The notes beneath the pieces were generated by a model that had not been told where the DNA came from, ran no database searches, and saw nothing but the letters and a program-made list of their open reading frames with translations. The translations under genes were made by a program, and so were the position numbers. From an uncultured Clostridia bacterium (lineage in GTDB: Bacteria > Bacillota > Clostridia > Christensenellales > Borkfalkiaceae), in the NCBI GenBank assembly GCA_947631925.1, contig CANRNE010000009.1, forward strand, positions 1-64,000: DNA of 64,000 bases, written 5' to 3'. Each line of letters starts with the position of its first letter. Positions within the stretch are counted from its first letter, which is position 1. Below are positions 32,607-41,617 of the stretch, one piece after another.

Positions 32607-34802
32607 ATGGATTTGATTATCGTGGAATCACCGAGCAAAGCTAAGACTATCGCGCGCTATCTGCAGGGCAAATACCGCGTAGACGCATCGGGCGGGCACA
32701 TTCGCGACTTGCCGCCCAAGAAGCTCGGCGTGTCCGTGGAACACAACTACGAGCCGCGCTACGTCACCTCGGTCGGAAAAGAGGAGACCATCCGCCGCCT
32801 CTCGGAGGAGGCAAGAAAGGCGAAGCGCGTCTATCTCGCAACCGACCCCGACCGCGAAGGGGAGGCCATCTCTTGGCATCTGCAGACCGTGCTCGGCTTG
32901 CCCGAGGACGGGGAAAATCGCATCGAATTCAACGAAATTTCCCCCAAAGCGGTGATGCACGCCCTCGAACATCCGCGCAAAATCAACTACAACCTCGTGG
33001 ATGCCCAGCAGGCGCGCCGCGTCCTCGACCGCCTCGTCGGCTACAAGCTCTCCCCCCTGCTCAACAACAAGATTCAGAACGGGCTCTCTGCGGGAAGGGT
33101 GCAGTCGGTGGCGCTCCGCCTCGTCGTGGAGCGGGAGCGCGAGATTGCGGCATTCGTCCCCGAGGAATACTGGACCATCTCCGCCGAAGTACAGGACGGG
33201 GAGCGCAAATTCTCTCCCTTCCGCATCTTGCTCGACAAGAAGGGGGACAAGAAGTACAAAGTCACCTGCAAGAAGGAGGCGGACGAAGTCCTCGCCGCCC
33301 TCAAAGCGGGCACATATACCGTCTCCGCGCTCAAGAAGTCGGTGGTGAAGTCGCACGCCCCCGCCCCCTTCACGACGAGCACGCTCCAACAGGACGCCTC
33401 CAACAAACTCGGCATGACCGCGCCCGAGACCATGCTCATGGCACAGCACCTCTATGAGGGTATGGACCTCGAAGGGGAGGGGCATGTCGCGTTTGTCACC
33501 TATATCAGAACGGACTCCACCCGCGTCTCCGCAGACGCACAGGCGGCGGCGCGCAAGTATATCGAGGAGAAGTACGGCAAGGAATATCTCCCCGAAAAAC
33601 CCAACTATTACGCCTCCAAGAAGGGCGCGCAGGACGCGCACGAGGCCATCCGTCCCATCGACCTTGCCCGCACCCCCGAATCCGTCAAGAAACTTCTCGA
33701 CAGAAAGCACTACAACGTGTACAAACTCATCTATGAGCGCTTCATCGCCTCGCAGATGGCGGAGGCGCAGTACGACGCCATGCAGATGGAAATCGCAAAC
33801 GGCGTCTACGGACTCAAGGCGAGCGGCAGAGCCCTCCGCTTTGCGGGCTTTACCGTCATCTATGCCGACTATCACAGGGAGGACGAAGAGGAGACGAAGG
33901 GCCTTCTGCCCCCGCTCGAAGAGGGCCAAGACCTCGTCGCGCTCTCCGAAAGCGGCGAACAGCGCTTCACCAAGCCCCCCGTCCGCTACACGGACGCCTC
34001 CCTCGTCAAGGCGATGGAGGACAAGGGCATCGGCCGTCCCTCCACCTATGCCTCCATCATCTCCGTGCTCACCAAGCGCAAGTATGTCGAAAAGGAGGGC
34101 AAGGCGATGAAGCCCACCGAAATCGCCTACCGCATCACGGACATGCTCGTGCGCTACTTCACCGACGTCATGGATGTCGGCTTCACCGCCGACATGGAGG
34201 AAAAACTCGATAAAATCGAGGACGGCGGCGTGGATTGGCATTCGATCATCGCCGACTTCTATCCCCCCTTCGAGGAGAAACTGCATTTCGCCTCCACGGA
34301 CGGGGACGAGGTCACGGATATCCTCTGCGAGAAATGCGGCCATCCCATGGTGCGCAAGACGGGCAAATACGGCAAATATCTCGCCTGCTCCAACTACCCT
34401 GCCTGCTCCAACATCGTCAGCGAGGACGAGGCGCAGTATTCGGACACGGTATGCCCCAAATGCGGCGCGAAGATGCTCATCAAGAACGGCAGATACGGCA
34501 AATTCCTCGCCTGCCCCAACTATCCCGACTGCCGCTCCACCCTGCCCTTCGGCGAGGAGCGGGAGGACGTCTTCGAGGGGACCTGCCCCGAATGCGGCAA
34601 GCCCACCAAACAGCTCAAGACGCGCACGGGCAAGACCTATTACGGCTGCAGCGGCTATCCCGCCTGCAAATTCATGAGCTGGGACGTCCCCACGGGTGAA
34701 AAATGCCCCAAGTGCGGCGCCGCCCTCATTCGCAGCCCGCGCGGGGTCGTCAAGTGCTCCGACCGCAGCTGTACCTACCGCGCCCCCAAGAAGAAGGCAT
34801 GA
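32607..34802 (+). CDS. topA: DNA topoisomerase I (type IA)
   Basis: A 731-residue enzyme with TTAGGAGC before its ATG. It starts with the Toprim domain ('IVESPSKAKTIARYLQGK', 'ATDPDREGEAISWHL'). The active-site Tyr is at residue 299 in YIRTDSTR, and C-terminal zinc ribbons follow ('CEKCGHPM', 'CPKCGAKM', 'CPECGKP', 'CPKCGAAL'). It relaxes negative supercoils by cutting and rejoining one strand. The stop overlaps the trmFO ATG (ATGA). Normal length for Bacillota. Confidence 0.97.
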   Translation: MDLIIVESPSKAKTIARYLQGKYRVDASGGHIRDLPPKKLGVSVEHNYEPRYVTSVGKEETIRRLSEEARKAKRVYLATDPDREGEAISWHLQTVLGLPEDGENRIEFNEISPKAVMHALEHPRKINYNLVDAQQARRVLDRLVGYKLSPLLNNKIQNGLSAGRVQSVALRLVVEREREIAAFVPEEYWTISAEVQDGERKFSPFRILLDKKGDKKYKVTCKKEADEVLAALKAGTYTVSALKKSVVKSHAPAPFTTSTLQQDASNKLGMTAPETMLMAQHLYEGMDLEGEGHVAFVTYIRTDSTRVSADAQAAARKYIEEKYGKEYLPEKPNYYASKKGAQDAHEAIRPIDLARTPESVKKLLDRKHYNVYKLIYERFIASQMAEAQYDAMQMEIANGVYGLKASGRALRFAGFTVIYADYHREDEEETKGLLPPLEEGQDLVALSESGEQRFTKPPVRYTDASLVKAMEDKGIGRPSTYASIISVLTKRKYVEKEGKAMKPTEIAYRITDMLVRYFTDVMDVGFTADMEEKLDKIEDGGVDWHSIIADFYPPFEEKLHFASTDGDEVTDILCEKCGHPMVRKTGKYGKYLACSNYPACSNIVSEDEAQYSDTVCPKCGAKMLIKNGRYGKFLACPNYPDCRSTLPFGEEREDVFEGTCPECGKPTKQLKTRTGKTYYGCSGYPACKFMSWDVPTGEKCPKCGAALIRSPRGVVKCSDRSCTYRAPKKKA

Positions 34803-36082
34803 GCGTCCTCGTCATCGGGGCGGGACTTGCGGGGAGCGAGGCGGCATACGTTCTCGCCGAACACGGGGAGGAAGTGCTCCTCGCCGACATGAAACCCAAG
34901 CTCTCGCCCGCCCACAGGAGCGAAAATTTCTGCGAACTCGTCTGCTCCAATTCCTTAAAGAGCGATGACGTCTTCGGCAACGCCTGCGGCCTTCTCAAGG
35001 AGGAGATGCGCCGTCTCGGCTCCCTCACGATGCGGGCGGCAGAGGCCTCCCGCGTGCCCGCCGGCGGGGCGCTCGCCGTGGACAGGGACAAGTTTTCGGG
35101 GTATGTCACCGCCGCCATCAAGGCGCATCCCAACATCACCGTCCTCTCCAAGGAGGTGACGAGCCTTCCCGAGGAGGGCATTGTCGCGACGGGACCGCTC
35201 ACCGCGGGGCCGCTCTTTGCGGATATTCAAAAAAAATTCGGCACTCTGCACTTCTTCGACGCCTCCGCGCCCATCGTCTCCGCCGAGAGCATCGACTTTT
35301 CCCGCACCTTTTCGCAGGACCGCTACGGGAAGGGCGAGGGGGACTATCTCAACTGCCCGATGACGGCGGAGGAGTACAACGCCTTTTGGGACGCCCTGAC
35401 GACTGCCGATCGCGCCACCCTTCATGACTTCGAGAAGGGGGAAATCTTCGAGGGCTGTATGCCCGTCGAAGTCATGGCGTCGCGCGGACGGGACACCCTC
35501 CGCTACGGCCCCTTCAAGCCCGTCGGCCTGAAAGTAGAGGGCGTGCGGCCGTATGCCGTCCTGCAGCTCCGCAAGGAGAATGCGGCGGGGACAAGCTACG
35601 GCCTCGTCGGCTGTCAGACCAACCTCAAATTTTCCGAACAGAAGCGGGTATTCGGCATGATTCCCGCCTTAAAGGATGCGGAATTTCTGCGCTACGGCGT
35701 GATGCACCGCAACACTTATTTGCAATCCCCCGCCTGCCTCAACGCCGATTTTTCGGCAAAAAAGTCCCCCCGCCTCTTCTTCGCGGGGCAGATTACGGGC
35801 GTGGAGGGATATGTCGAAAGCGCGGCCGTCGGACTGCTCGCGGGGTACCATGTCCTAAGGCGCCTGCATCAAAAGCCCACTTTGGTCCCGCCGTCTACGA
35901 CGGTTTTGGGCGCGCTTTCCCGCTATATTGCCACGCCTGTTGAGGACTTTTCTCCCATGAATGCCAACTACGGGATTTTGGCGGAAGGCTTCGGCGGGAT
36001 ACGGGACAAGAAAAAACGGAGGGAGCAACTCGCCCTCCGCGCCCTTGCGGAGATGGACAGATTCTCCGCGATTTATCGATAA
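34799..36082 (+). CDS. trmFO: tRNA (uracil-5-)-methyltransferase TrmFO, folate/FAD-dependent
   Basis: I start at ATG 34799, coupled to topA by ATGA, rather than the ORF-track 34703. The 427-residue product opens with the FAD-binding 'VIGAGLAGSEAAYVLAEHGE' and continues with family marks 'HRSENFCELVCSNSLKSDD', 'FAGQITGVEGYVESAA' and 'PMNANYGIL'. It makes m5U54 in tRNA using methylene-tetrahydrofolate. The gene order after topA is the conserved Bacillota arrangement. Confidence 0.96.
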   Translation: MSVLVIGAGLAGSEAAYVLAEHGEEVLLADMKPKLSPAHRSENFCELVCSNSLKSDDVFGNACGLLKEEMRRLGSLTMRAAEASRVPAGGALAVDRDKFSGYVTAAIKAHPNITVLSKEVTSLPEEGIVATGPLTAGPLFADIQKKFGTLHFFDASAPIVSAESIDFSRTFSQDRYGKGEGDYLNCPMTAEEYNAFWDALTTADRATLHDFEKGEIFEGCMPVEVMASRGRDTLRYGPFKPVGLKVEGVRPYAVLQLRKENAAGTSYGLVGCQTNLKFSEQKRVFGMIPALKDAEFLRYGVMHRNTYLQSPACLNADFSAKKSPRLFFAGQITGVEGYVESAAVGLLAGYHVLRRLHQKPTLVPPSTTVLGALSRYIATPVEDFSPMNANYGILAEGFGGIRDKKKRREQLALRALAEMDRFSAIYR

Positions 36083-36093
36083 AGGAGAAACAA

Positions 36094-36570
36094 ATGACAG
36101 AGCAGGAGAGCGCTCGCGCACGCGAACTCTTTGGGCAGGCGGTGGATTTGTACGCAAACGGGTCGTATTTCGAGGCCTTCGACCTCTTCAAGAAGGGGGC
36201 GGAGATGGGCTATCCCGCCGCGCAGTACAACCTCGGCTATTGCTATATGAACGGCCACGGCACCGACCCCGACCTCGCGCTCGCCGTCGAATGGTACCGC
36301 CGCGGCGCCGAAAACGGGGACGCAGCCGCCCAATGTGCCCTCGGCAACTGCTATGCGCAGGGACAGGGCATCGAAAAGGACAACACGCAGGCGGCGATTT
36401 GGTTCGAAAAATCCGCCAAGCAGGGATTTTATTACGCCCAGCACAACCTCGGGCTGTGCTACCTCTATGGGATAGGCAAGCCCATTGTCAAGAGCTCTGC
36501 GCTCTTCTGGCTGAGAAAATCCGCCGAAAACGGCTATGCGCCCTCCCTCGAGGAGCTCAAAAAGCTGTGA
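36094..36570 (+). CDS. Sel1-like repeat protein
   Basis: A 158-residue soluble protein with AAAGGAG before ATG. It is four Sel1/TPR-like repeats ('AAQYNLGYCYMNGHGTDPDL', 'AAQCALGNCYAQGQGIEKDN', 'YAQHNLGLCYLYGIGKP'), a helical scaffold for protein contacts. It lies between trmFO and hslV, where many Bacillota carry the recombinase gene xerC/codV. There is no signal peptide. Partner unknown. Confidence 0.85.
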   Translation: MTEQESARARELFGQAVDLYANGSYFEAFDLFKKGAEMGYPAAQYNLGYCYMNGHGTDPDLALAVEWYRRGAENGDAAAQCALGNCYAQGQGIEKDNTQAAIWFEKSAKQGFYYAQHNLGLCYLYGIGKPIVKSSALFWLRKSAENGYAPSLEELKKL

Positions 36571-36638
36571 TTGTGTTTTGTTTGCGCCATTTTCGGTTAT
36601 AGTAAGAGCAGAAAACTTTTTTTAACGGAGTACAAGGT

Positions 36639-37172
36639 ATGGAATTTCGCGGAACTACCATTTGTGCCGTCAAAAAGGACGGCGTGACTGCCATCGCCGG
36701 CGACGGACAGGTCACGATGGGGGAGAGCGTCGTGTTCAAGAACACGGCAATCAAAGTGAGAAGAATTTACGGCGGCAAAGTCATCTTGGGCTTTGCGGGG
36801 TCGGTGACGGACGCCTTTTCGCTGTCCGAGCGTTTCGAGGGCATGCTCAACAAGTTCGCGGGCAATCTCATGCGTTCGGCGGTGGAACTTGCCGACCTTT
36901 GGCGGAGCGATAAGATAGGCAGAAAGCTCGACGCCATGATGATTACGGCGGACAAGGACACCCTGCTCATCCTCTCGGGGACGGGGGAAGTCATCGAACC
37001 CGACGAGGGAATTTGCGCCATCGGCAGCGGCGGCAACTACGCCCTTGCCGCGGCCCGCGCCCTCGCCCAGAACACCGACTTCTCCGCCGAAGAGATTGCC
37101 AAAAAGTCCCTGAAGATTGCCTCGGAGATTTGTGTTTACACGAACGACCACATCATCTGCGAGACTGTTTGA
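36639..37172 (+). CDS. hslV: ATP-dependent protease subunit HslV
   Basis: A 177-residue proteasome-like peptidase. The five-residue leader MEFRG precedes TTICAV, so cleavage exposes the catalytic Thr (position 6). '[20 protein letters not shown]' and '[16 protein letters not shown]' are family marks. HslV forms double hexamer rings capped by HslU. AACGGAG precedes ATG. The hslU gene begins about 100 bases later. Confidence 0.97.
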   Translation: MEFRGTTICAVKKDGVTAIAGDGQVTMGESVVFKNTAIKVRRIYGGKVILGFAGSVTDAFSLSERFEGMLNKFAGNLMRSAVELADLWRSDKIGRKLDAMMITADKDTLLILSGTGEVIEPDEGICAIGSGGNYALAAARALAQNTDFSAEEIAKKSLKIASEICVYTNDHIICETV

Positions 37173-37270
37173 GCACATCTATGCGGCGCAATGCGGCGTC
37201 ACGCTTGCATCGCTGCACGCAAATTCGTATTCAATCGCTTTTTTCGATTTCCCGTAACGAGGTATCGTAT

Positions 37271-38581
37271 ATGAATCTTTCTCCAAAACAAATCGTAAAC
37301 GAACTCAATAAACACATCATCGGACAGGCGGAGGCAAAGAAGGCCGTCGCCATCGCCCTGCGCAACCGCTACCGCCGCGCCCAGCTCTCCCCCGAACTTC
37401 GCGAGGAGATTACGCCCAAGAACATCATCATGAAGGGTCCCACGGGCGTCGGCAAGACGGAGATTGCCCGTCGGCTCGCCAAGCTCGTCAAGGCGCCCTT
37501 CATCAAGGTGGAGGCGACGAAGTACACCGAAGTCGGCTATGTCGGCAAAGACGTCGAGGGCATGGTGCGCGACCTCGTCGAATGCGCCATCCGTCTCGTC
37601 AAGGACGAGAAGACCGCAGAAGTCTCCGCCAAGGCGACCGCCGCGGCCGAACAGCGCATGGTGAAACTTCTCGCCGACCTCAAGAAGGCGGACAGAGGGG
37701 AGCTCGACAGGGACATCTTTGAGGAGAACCTCTTGAATTCTCTCCGCAAGGGCACCTTTGACAACACCGTCATCGAGACCGAACTGCGCGAAGAGCCGCA
37801 GGCGATGGAACTCGTCCCCGGCGCGGGCGCAATCAGCCTCGGCTCCATCTTCGGCGACATGCTCCCCGGCCGCAAAAAGAAGCGCAAGCTCACTGTAAAG
37901 GAGGCGATGCGTGCATTTATCGCGGAGGAAGCGGAGAAACTCATCGACAACGACGCGGTGAAGGACGAGGCGCTCCGCCGTGCCGAAAACGACGGCATCA
38001 TCTTCATCGACGAGATTGACAAAATCGCGGGCAAGAACAACACTTCGGGTGCGGACGTCTCCCGCGAGGGAGTCCAGCGCGACATTCTCCCCATCGTCGA
38101 GGGCAGCACGGTCATGACCAAGTACGGCCCCGTCAAGACGGACTACATGCTCTTCATCGCGGCGGGCGCCTTCCACGTCTCCCGCATCGAGGACCTCATC
38201 CCCGAATTGCAGGGAAGATTCCCCATCTCGGTGGAATTGCAGTCGCTGACCAAGGAGGACTTCGTCAACATCCTGACTGCCACGGAGCACTCCCTCATCC
38301 AACAGTACGCCGCCCTCCTCGCGGTGGACAACATCGACCTCAAATTCACCCCCGACGCCATCGAGGCGGTCGCGGAGATTGCCGAGGAGATCAATCTCAC
38401 GAGCGAGGACATCGGCGCAAGAAGACTGCACACCGTGATGGAGTACCTTCTCGAGGACATCTCCTTCAACGCGGGCGGCGGCGACTATCCGCTCGTTCCC
38501 GTGGAGATAAACCGCGCATACGTCGAGGAACACCTCAAGAAAATCACCAAAGACCGTGATTTGAAGAAATACGTTTTGTGA
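37271..38581 (+). CDS. hslU: ATP-dependent protease ATPase subunit HslU
   Basis: Start ATG 37271 (MNLSPKQIVNELNKHIIGQ) with GAGG upstream; the ORF-track extension covers the intergenic gap. The 436-residue AAA+ unfoldase has Walker A 'KGPTGVGKTEIA' near residue 55, the inserted I domain with basic 'RKKKRKLTVKEAM', Walker B 'GIIFIDEIDKIA' and sensor region 'EDIGARRLHTVMEYLLED'. The chain ends KKYVL, the tail that inserts into HslV. It unfolds substrates for the HslV chamber. Confidence 0.97.
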   Translation: MNLSPKQIVNELNKHIIGQAEAKKAVAIALRNRYRRAQLSPELREEITPKNIIMKGPTGVGKTEIARRLAKLVKAPFIKVEATKYTEVGYVGKDVEGMVRDLVECAIRLVKDEKTAEVSAKATAAAEQRMVKLLADLKKADRGELDRDIFEENLLNSLRKGTFDNTVIETELREEPQAMELVPGAGAISLGSIFGDMLPGRKKKRKLTVKEAMRAFIAEEAEKLIDNDAVKDEALRRAENDGIIFIDEIDKIAGKNNTSGADVSREGVQRDILPIVEGSTVMTKYGPVKTDYMLFIAAGAFHVSRIEDLIPELQGRFPISVELQSLTKEDFVNILTATEHSLIQQYAALLAVDNIDLKFTPDAIEAVAEIAEEINLTSEDIGARRLHTVMEYLLEDISFNAGGGDYPLVPVEINRAYVEEHLKKITKDRDLKKYVL

Positions 38582-38591
38582 GCCGCAGAGC

Positions 38592-38615
38592 ATAAACGGG
38601 CATACCATGTCCGAG
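38592..38615 (+). promoter_or_regulatory. CATACCATGTCCGA motif before hisS
   Basis: CATAAACGGGCATACCATGTCCGAGGTATGAC lies 30 bases after hslU. It is almost the same as the element before yhbY, with the -10-like TATGAC at the place of TATAAT there. CATACC and GGTATG form an inverted repeat in this copy. Confidence 0.45.
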
Positions 38616-38640
38616 GTATGACAGCAAGAAAGGAGACAGC

Positions 38641-39894
38641 ATGATTCAAATTCCCAAGGGTTGCAAGGACGCACTGCCCGCGGAGACCCACCTTTGGCAG
38701 TACATCGAGGACCGCGCGCGCAGCGTCGCTTCCCGCTACGGATTCCGCGAAATCCGCACGCCCACCTTCGAGCAGACAGAGCTCTTTGCCCGCGGCGTCG
38801 GCGACACGACGGACGTCGTCACCAAGGAGATGTACACCTTCCTCGACAAGGGGGGGAGGTCGATGACGCTCCGCCCCGAGGGGACGGCAGGGGTGGCGCG
38901 CGCCTTTCTCGAGAACGGACTTTCGGGCGGCGCAATGCCCTTCAAGGCGTACTATCTCATCTCCGCCTTCCGCTATGAGCGGCCGCAGGCGGGCAGGCTC
39001 CGCGAATTCCACCAGTTCGGCGCCGAACTCTACGGTTCCGCCCTTCCCGAGGCGGACGCCGAGGCCATTCTGCTCGCCCACGACTTTCTGAGCGAATTGG
39101 GCCTTCAAGACATCACGCTCAAGCTCAACTCCATCGGTTGTCCCGCCTGCCGCGCGAAGTATCACGAGGCGCTCAAGGCGTATTTCGCCCCCCATATCGA
39201 TGAAATGTGCGAGGATTGCAGGGCGCGTCTTGAAAAGAACCCCATGCGCATCCTCGACTGCAAGAACGAGGGGTGCAAGAAATTTACCGCGGCCGCTCCC
39301 GCCATCACCGACTACCTCTGCGACGACTGCCGCACCCACTTCGAGCACGTCTGCGACCTCTTGAAGGGGGCAAATGTGCCATATATCATCGATTCTCGCA
39401 TCGTGCGCGGCCTCGACTACTACAGCCGCACGGTGTTCGAATTCACCTCGGACGCCCTCGGCGCCCAGAGCACGGTGCTCGGCGGGGGAAGGTATGACGG
39501 ACTTCTGTCCATGCTCGGCGCAAAACCCACCCCCGCGGTCGGATTTGCGGCGGGAATCGAGCGCCTCATCATGGTGCTTTCCGCGCAGAATTTACTGCCC
39601 GAAGCGCCCGTATGTGAGGTCTATCTCGCGGGCATGGATGCCCCGTCGCGCGTCAAAGCCGCCCTTCTCGCCCATGAACTGCGGGGCCGCGGCATCTCCT
39701 GCGAAACCGATCTCGTCGCCCGTTCGCTGAAGGCGCAGATGAAGTACGCAGACAAAATCGGGGCAAAGTTCGTCGCCGTCATCGGCGAAGCGGAGCTCGA
39801 AGCGGGGGAGGCAGAGGTCAAGGACATGCGCGCCTCCGCGTCCGAGCGCATCAAATTCTCGGAACTTGCACAATATCTGCAGGGGAGGAAGTGA
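38641..39894 (+). CDS. hisS: Histidyl-tRNA synthetase
   Basis: A 417-residue class II aminoacyl-tRNA synthetase with AAAGGAG before ATG. Visible are motif 2 ('FRYERPQAGRLREFHQFGAE'), the His-specific 'RGLDYYSRTVFEF' and motif 3 ('VGFAAGIERLIMVL'), then the anticodon-binding domain ('VCEVYLAGMDAPSRVKAALL'). It charges tRNA-His. Full length. The thioredoxin gene follows after two bases. Confidence 0.97.
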   Translation: MIQIPKGCKDALPAETHLWQYIEDRARSVASRYGFREIRTPTFEQTELFARGVGDTTDVVTKEMYTFLDKGGRSMTLRPEGTAGVARAFLENGLSGGAMPFKAYYLISAFRYERPQAGRLREFHQFGAELYGSALPEADAEAILLAHDFLSELGLQDITLKLNSIGCPACRAKYHEALKAYFAPHIDEMCEDCRARLEKNPMRILDCKNEGCKKFTAAAPAITDYLCDDCRTHFEHVCDLLKGANVPYIIDSRIVRGLDYYSRTVFEFTSDALGAQSTVLGGGRYDGLLSMLGAKPTPAVGFAAGIERLIMVLSAQNLLPEAPVCEVYLAGMDAPSRVKAALLAHELRGRGISCETDLVARSLKAQMKYADKIGAKFVAVIGEAELEAGEAEVKDMRASASERIKFSELAQYLQGRK

Positions 39895-39896
39895 GT

Positions 39897-40211
39897 ATGG
39901 TCAAGGAAATTTCGGGCAGAGAGCTCGATGAGCTGGTCTCTGCGGGCAAGACGGTCGTGTGCGACTTCTGGGCGCCTTGGTGCGGGCCCTGCCGCATGTT
40001 CGGGCCCGTCGTCGAAGCGCTCTCGGAGGAATTTTCGGGCCGCGCCGACTTTGTCAAAGTCAACGTCGACGAAGACGGCGACCTCGCCGCCTCGCTCGGC
40101 ATCTTCTCCATCCCCGCCCTCTTTGTCTTTGCGGACGGGAATGTCAAGACGCACAGCGTCGGGTATCTCCCCGAGGACGAACTGCGCGCCTTCCTTTCGG
40201 AGAATCTTTGA
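39897..40211 (+). CDS. trxA: Thioredoxin
   Basis: A 104-residue thioredoxin with active site WAPWCGPCRMF and the cis-Pro loop 'FSIPALFVFADG'. It reduces protein disulfides. ATG 39897 has GGAGG eight bases upstream; the GTG at 39891 is too close to the ribosome site. It is co-transcribed with hisS and followed by a terminator. Confidence 0.95.
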   Translation: MVKEISGRELDELVSAGKTVVCDFWAPWCGPCRMFGPVVEALSEEFSGRADFVKVNVDEDGDLAASLGIFSIPALFVFADGNVKTHSVGYLPEDELRAFLSENL

Positions 40212-40218
40212 AAAAAAT

Positions 40219-40242
40219 CCCGCCCCCGCGCGGGTTTTTTTC
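40219..40242 (+). terminator. Terminator after trxA
   Basis: CCCGC...GCGGG hairpin followed by TTTTTTT, 8 bases after the thioredoxin stop. Confidence 0.85.
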
Positions 40243-40252
40243 TGCAAACAGT

Positions 40253-40280
40253 TGCGTTTTTCGTTGCAGCTTGCTATAAT
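40253..40280 (+). promoter_or_regulatory. Promoter of the FMN riboswitch-ribU unit
   Basis: TTGCGT, 16-base spacer, TATAAT, ending 22 bases before the riboswitch. Confidence 0.7.
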
Positions 40281-40302
40281 ATAGCCGAAACAAGTTCATC
40301 GT

Positions 40303-40422
40303 AATCTTTTTGGGGCGGAGTGAAATTCTCCACCGGCAGTAAAGTCTGCGAAGGGCAGCGATGCCCCCGAACGGGTGAAATTCCCGTACCGACGGTATAG
40401 TCCGGATGTGAAAAAAGAGATT
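40303..40422 (+). ncRNA. FMN riboswitch (RFN element)
   Basis: The conserved RFN core is plain: GGGGCGGAGTGAAATTCTCC, ACCGGCAGTAAAG, CCCGAACGGGTGAAATTCCC and GACGGTATAGTCCGGATG. The closing P1 stem is AATCTTTTT with AAAAAAGAGATT. It senses flavin mononucleotide and controls ribU, probably through the terminator that follows. Confidence 0.97.
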
Positions 40423-40424
40423 TC

Positions 40425-40448
40425 GTCCCGATTCTTCGGGACTTTTTT
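40425..40448 (+). terminator. Riboswitch-controlled terminator
   Basis: GTCCCGA-TTCT-TCGGGAC followed by TTTTTT, directly after the RFN core. With FMN bound it would stop transcription before ribU. Confidence 0.88.
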
Positions 40449-40462
40449 ATTGGAGGCATTCT

Positions 40463-41158
40463 ATGAAAACAGGAATGACAGCAGGGCTCATCGCCGCGGC
40501 AGTTGTCCTCATCATGCTCGTCGGCGCGGTGGCGCTTCTTCTGGCGCGCCTTACGGGAGCGCTCACCCGCACGTCGGCAAAATCTACCCTGAAGTCGCAC
40601 TTTCGGCCCCTCAACATCGCCTACATGGCGCTCTTCACCGCGCTCGCCTTCGTCGTGACACTCATCGACTTCCCCGTCTTCCCCGCGGCGCCCTATCTAA
40701 GGCTCGACTTTGCCAACGTCTTCTTCCTCATCGAGGGGTTCATCTTCGGCCCCGTCGAGGCGGTCATCTCCATCGCTATCAAGGAGCTCTTCTGCCTTCT
40801 GAAATCCTCGACGGGCGGCGTGGGGGAGATTGCAAACTTCCTGATGTCCGTCGCCTTCGTCATTCTGCCCTCCCTTTTGTACCGCTTCAAGAAGGGCAGG
40901 GGCTGGGTCGCGCTCTACCTTGTTCTCGGGTGCGCTCTGCAGATTGCCGTGAGCCTGCCCGTCAACCGCTACATCAACTTCCCCTTCTTCATGGGGAGCG
41001 GCGCCGCGGACGTGTTTGCCTCGGCGTGGCAGTGGGTGCTCGCCTTCAATGCGGTAAAGAGCGTCTCCGTGAGCCTCATCACCTTCCTCATCTATAAGCC
41101 GCTCTCCCGCTTCATCCGCATGACGGGGGAAAAGGTCCGCCGCGCACACGGCGCATAA
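40463..41158 (+). CDS. ribU: Riboflavin transporter, ECF substrate-binding subunit RibU
   Basis: A 231-residue membrane protein directly under an FMN riboswitch. The RibU core is visible: 'RPLNIAYMALFTALAFVVTL', 'YLRLDFANVFFLIEGFIFGP', 'LFCLLKSSTGGVGEIANFLM'. It binds riboflavin and works with a shared ECF energising module encoded elsewhere. An extra N-terminal helix (~5-30) before the usual start makes it longer than the common ~190 residues. TTGGAGG precedes ATG. Confidence 0.94.
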   Translation: MKTGMTAGLIAAAVVLIMLVGAVALLLARLTGALTRTSAKSTLKSHFRPLNIAYMALFTALAFVVTLIDFPVFPAAPYLRLDFANVFFLIEGFIFGPVEAVISIAIKELFCLLKSSTGGVGEIANFLMSVAFVILPSLLYRFKKGRGWVALYLVLGCALQIAVSLPVNRYINFPFFMGSGAADVFASAWQWVLAFNAVKSVSVSLITFLIYKPLSRFIRMTGEKVRRAHGA

Positions 41159-41182
41159 TCGGCGGAAAATTGCCGAAAAGTA

Positions 41183-41211
41183 TTGCAAATCCTATCGAAA
41201 TGCGGTATAAT
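41183..41211 (+). promoter_or_regulatory. Promoter placing tsaE on a near-leaderless mRNA
   Basis: TTGCAA, 17-base spacer, TATAAT. The -10 ends 7 bases before ATG 41219, so transcription should begin at or next to the start codon. Confidence 0.8.
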
Positions 41212-41218
41212 GTTTGAA

Positions 41219-41617
41219 ATGGAAGTGTTTATTTCAAAGTCCGAGCAGGAGACTCTCGACTGGGCACGCGCCTACGCCAACACCCTGGAGGCGGGGGACA
41301 CCGTTCTTCTCGAGGGGGAGATGGGCGCGGGAAAAACCGTGCTTGCGAAGGGTATAATCGCGGGCATGGGTATCCCCGATGAGGTCACGAGCCCCACATA
41401 CGCCTATGTAAACGAGTACGGCGGGCGCGTCTTTCACTTCGATTGCTACCGCATCGAAAGCGAGGCGCAGGCCCTCGGCCTCGGACTCTTCGATTACTTC
41501 GACCGCGGCGGCATCTGCCTCATCGAATGGAGCGAACGCATCCGCGGCCTGCTCCCCGAACATTGCAAACGGGTGGAAATTCGCCGGACAGACGGGGGAA
41601 GGGAGATTTTATTTTGA
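41219..41617 (+). CDS. tsaE: tRNA threonylcarbamoyladenosine biosynthesis ATPase TsaE
   Basis: I choose ATG 41219 (MEVFISKSEQETLDWARA) because the -10 box overlaps the ATG at 41210. The 132-residue P-loop protein has 'LLEGEMGAGKTVLAKGI', 'VTSPTYAYVNEYGG', 'FHFDCYRIES' and 'ICLIEWSERI', the TsaE pattern. With TsaB, TsaC and TsaD it makes t6A37 in tRNA. No ribosome site is present, in line with leaderless translation. Next is tsaB, overlapping by four bases. Confidence 0.93.
   Translation: MEVFISKSEQETLDWARAYANTLEAGDTVLLEGEMGAGKTVLAKGIIAGMGIPDEVTSPTYAYVNEYGGRVFHFDCYRIESEAQALGLGLFDYFDRGGICLIEWSERIRGLLPEHCKRVEIRRTDGGREILF

Noticed and set aside
32628-34343. 571-aa minus-strand ORF opposite topA
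   Set aside because: Produced by the high-GC codon use of topA; topA is unmistakable on the plus strand.
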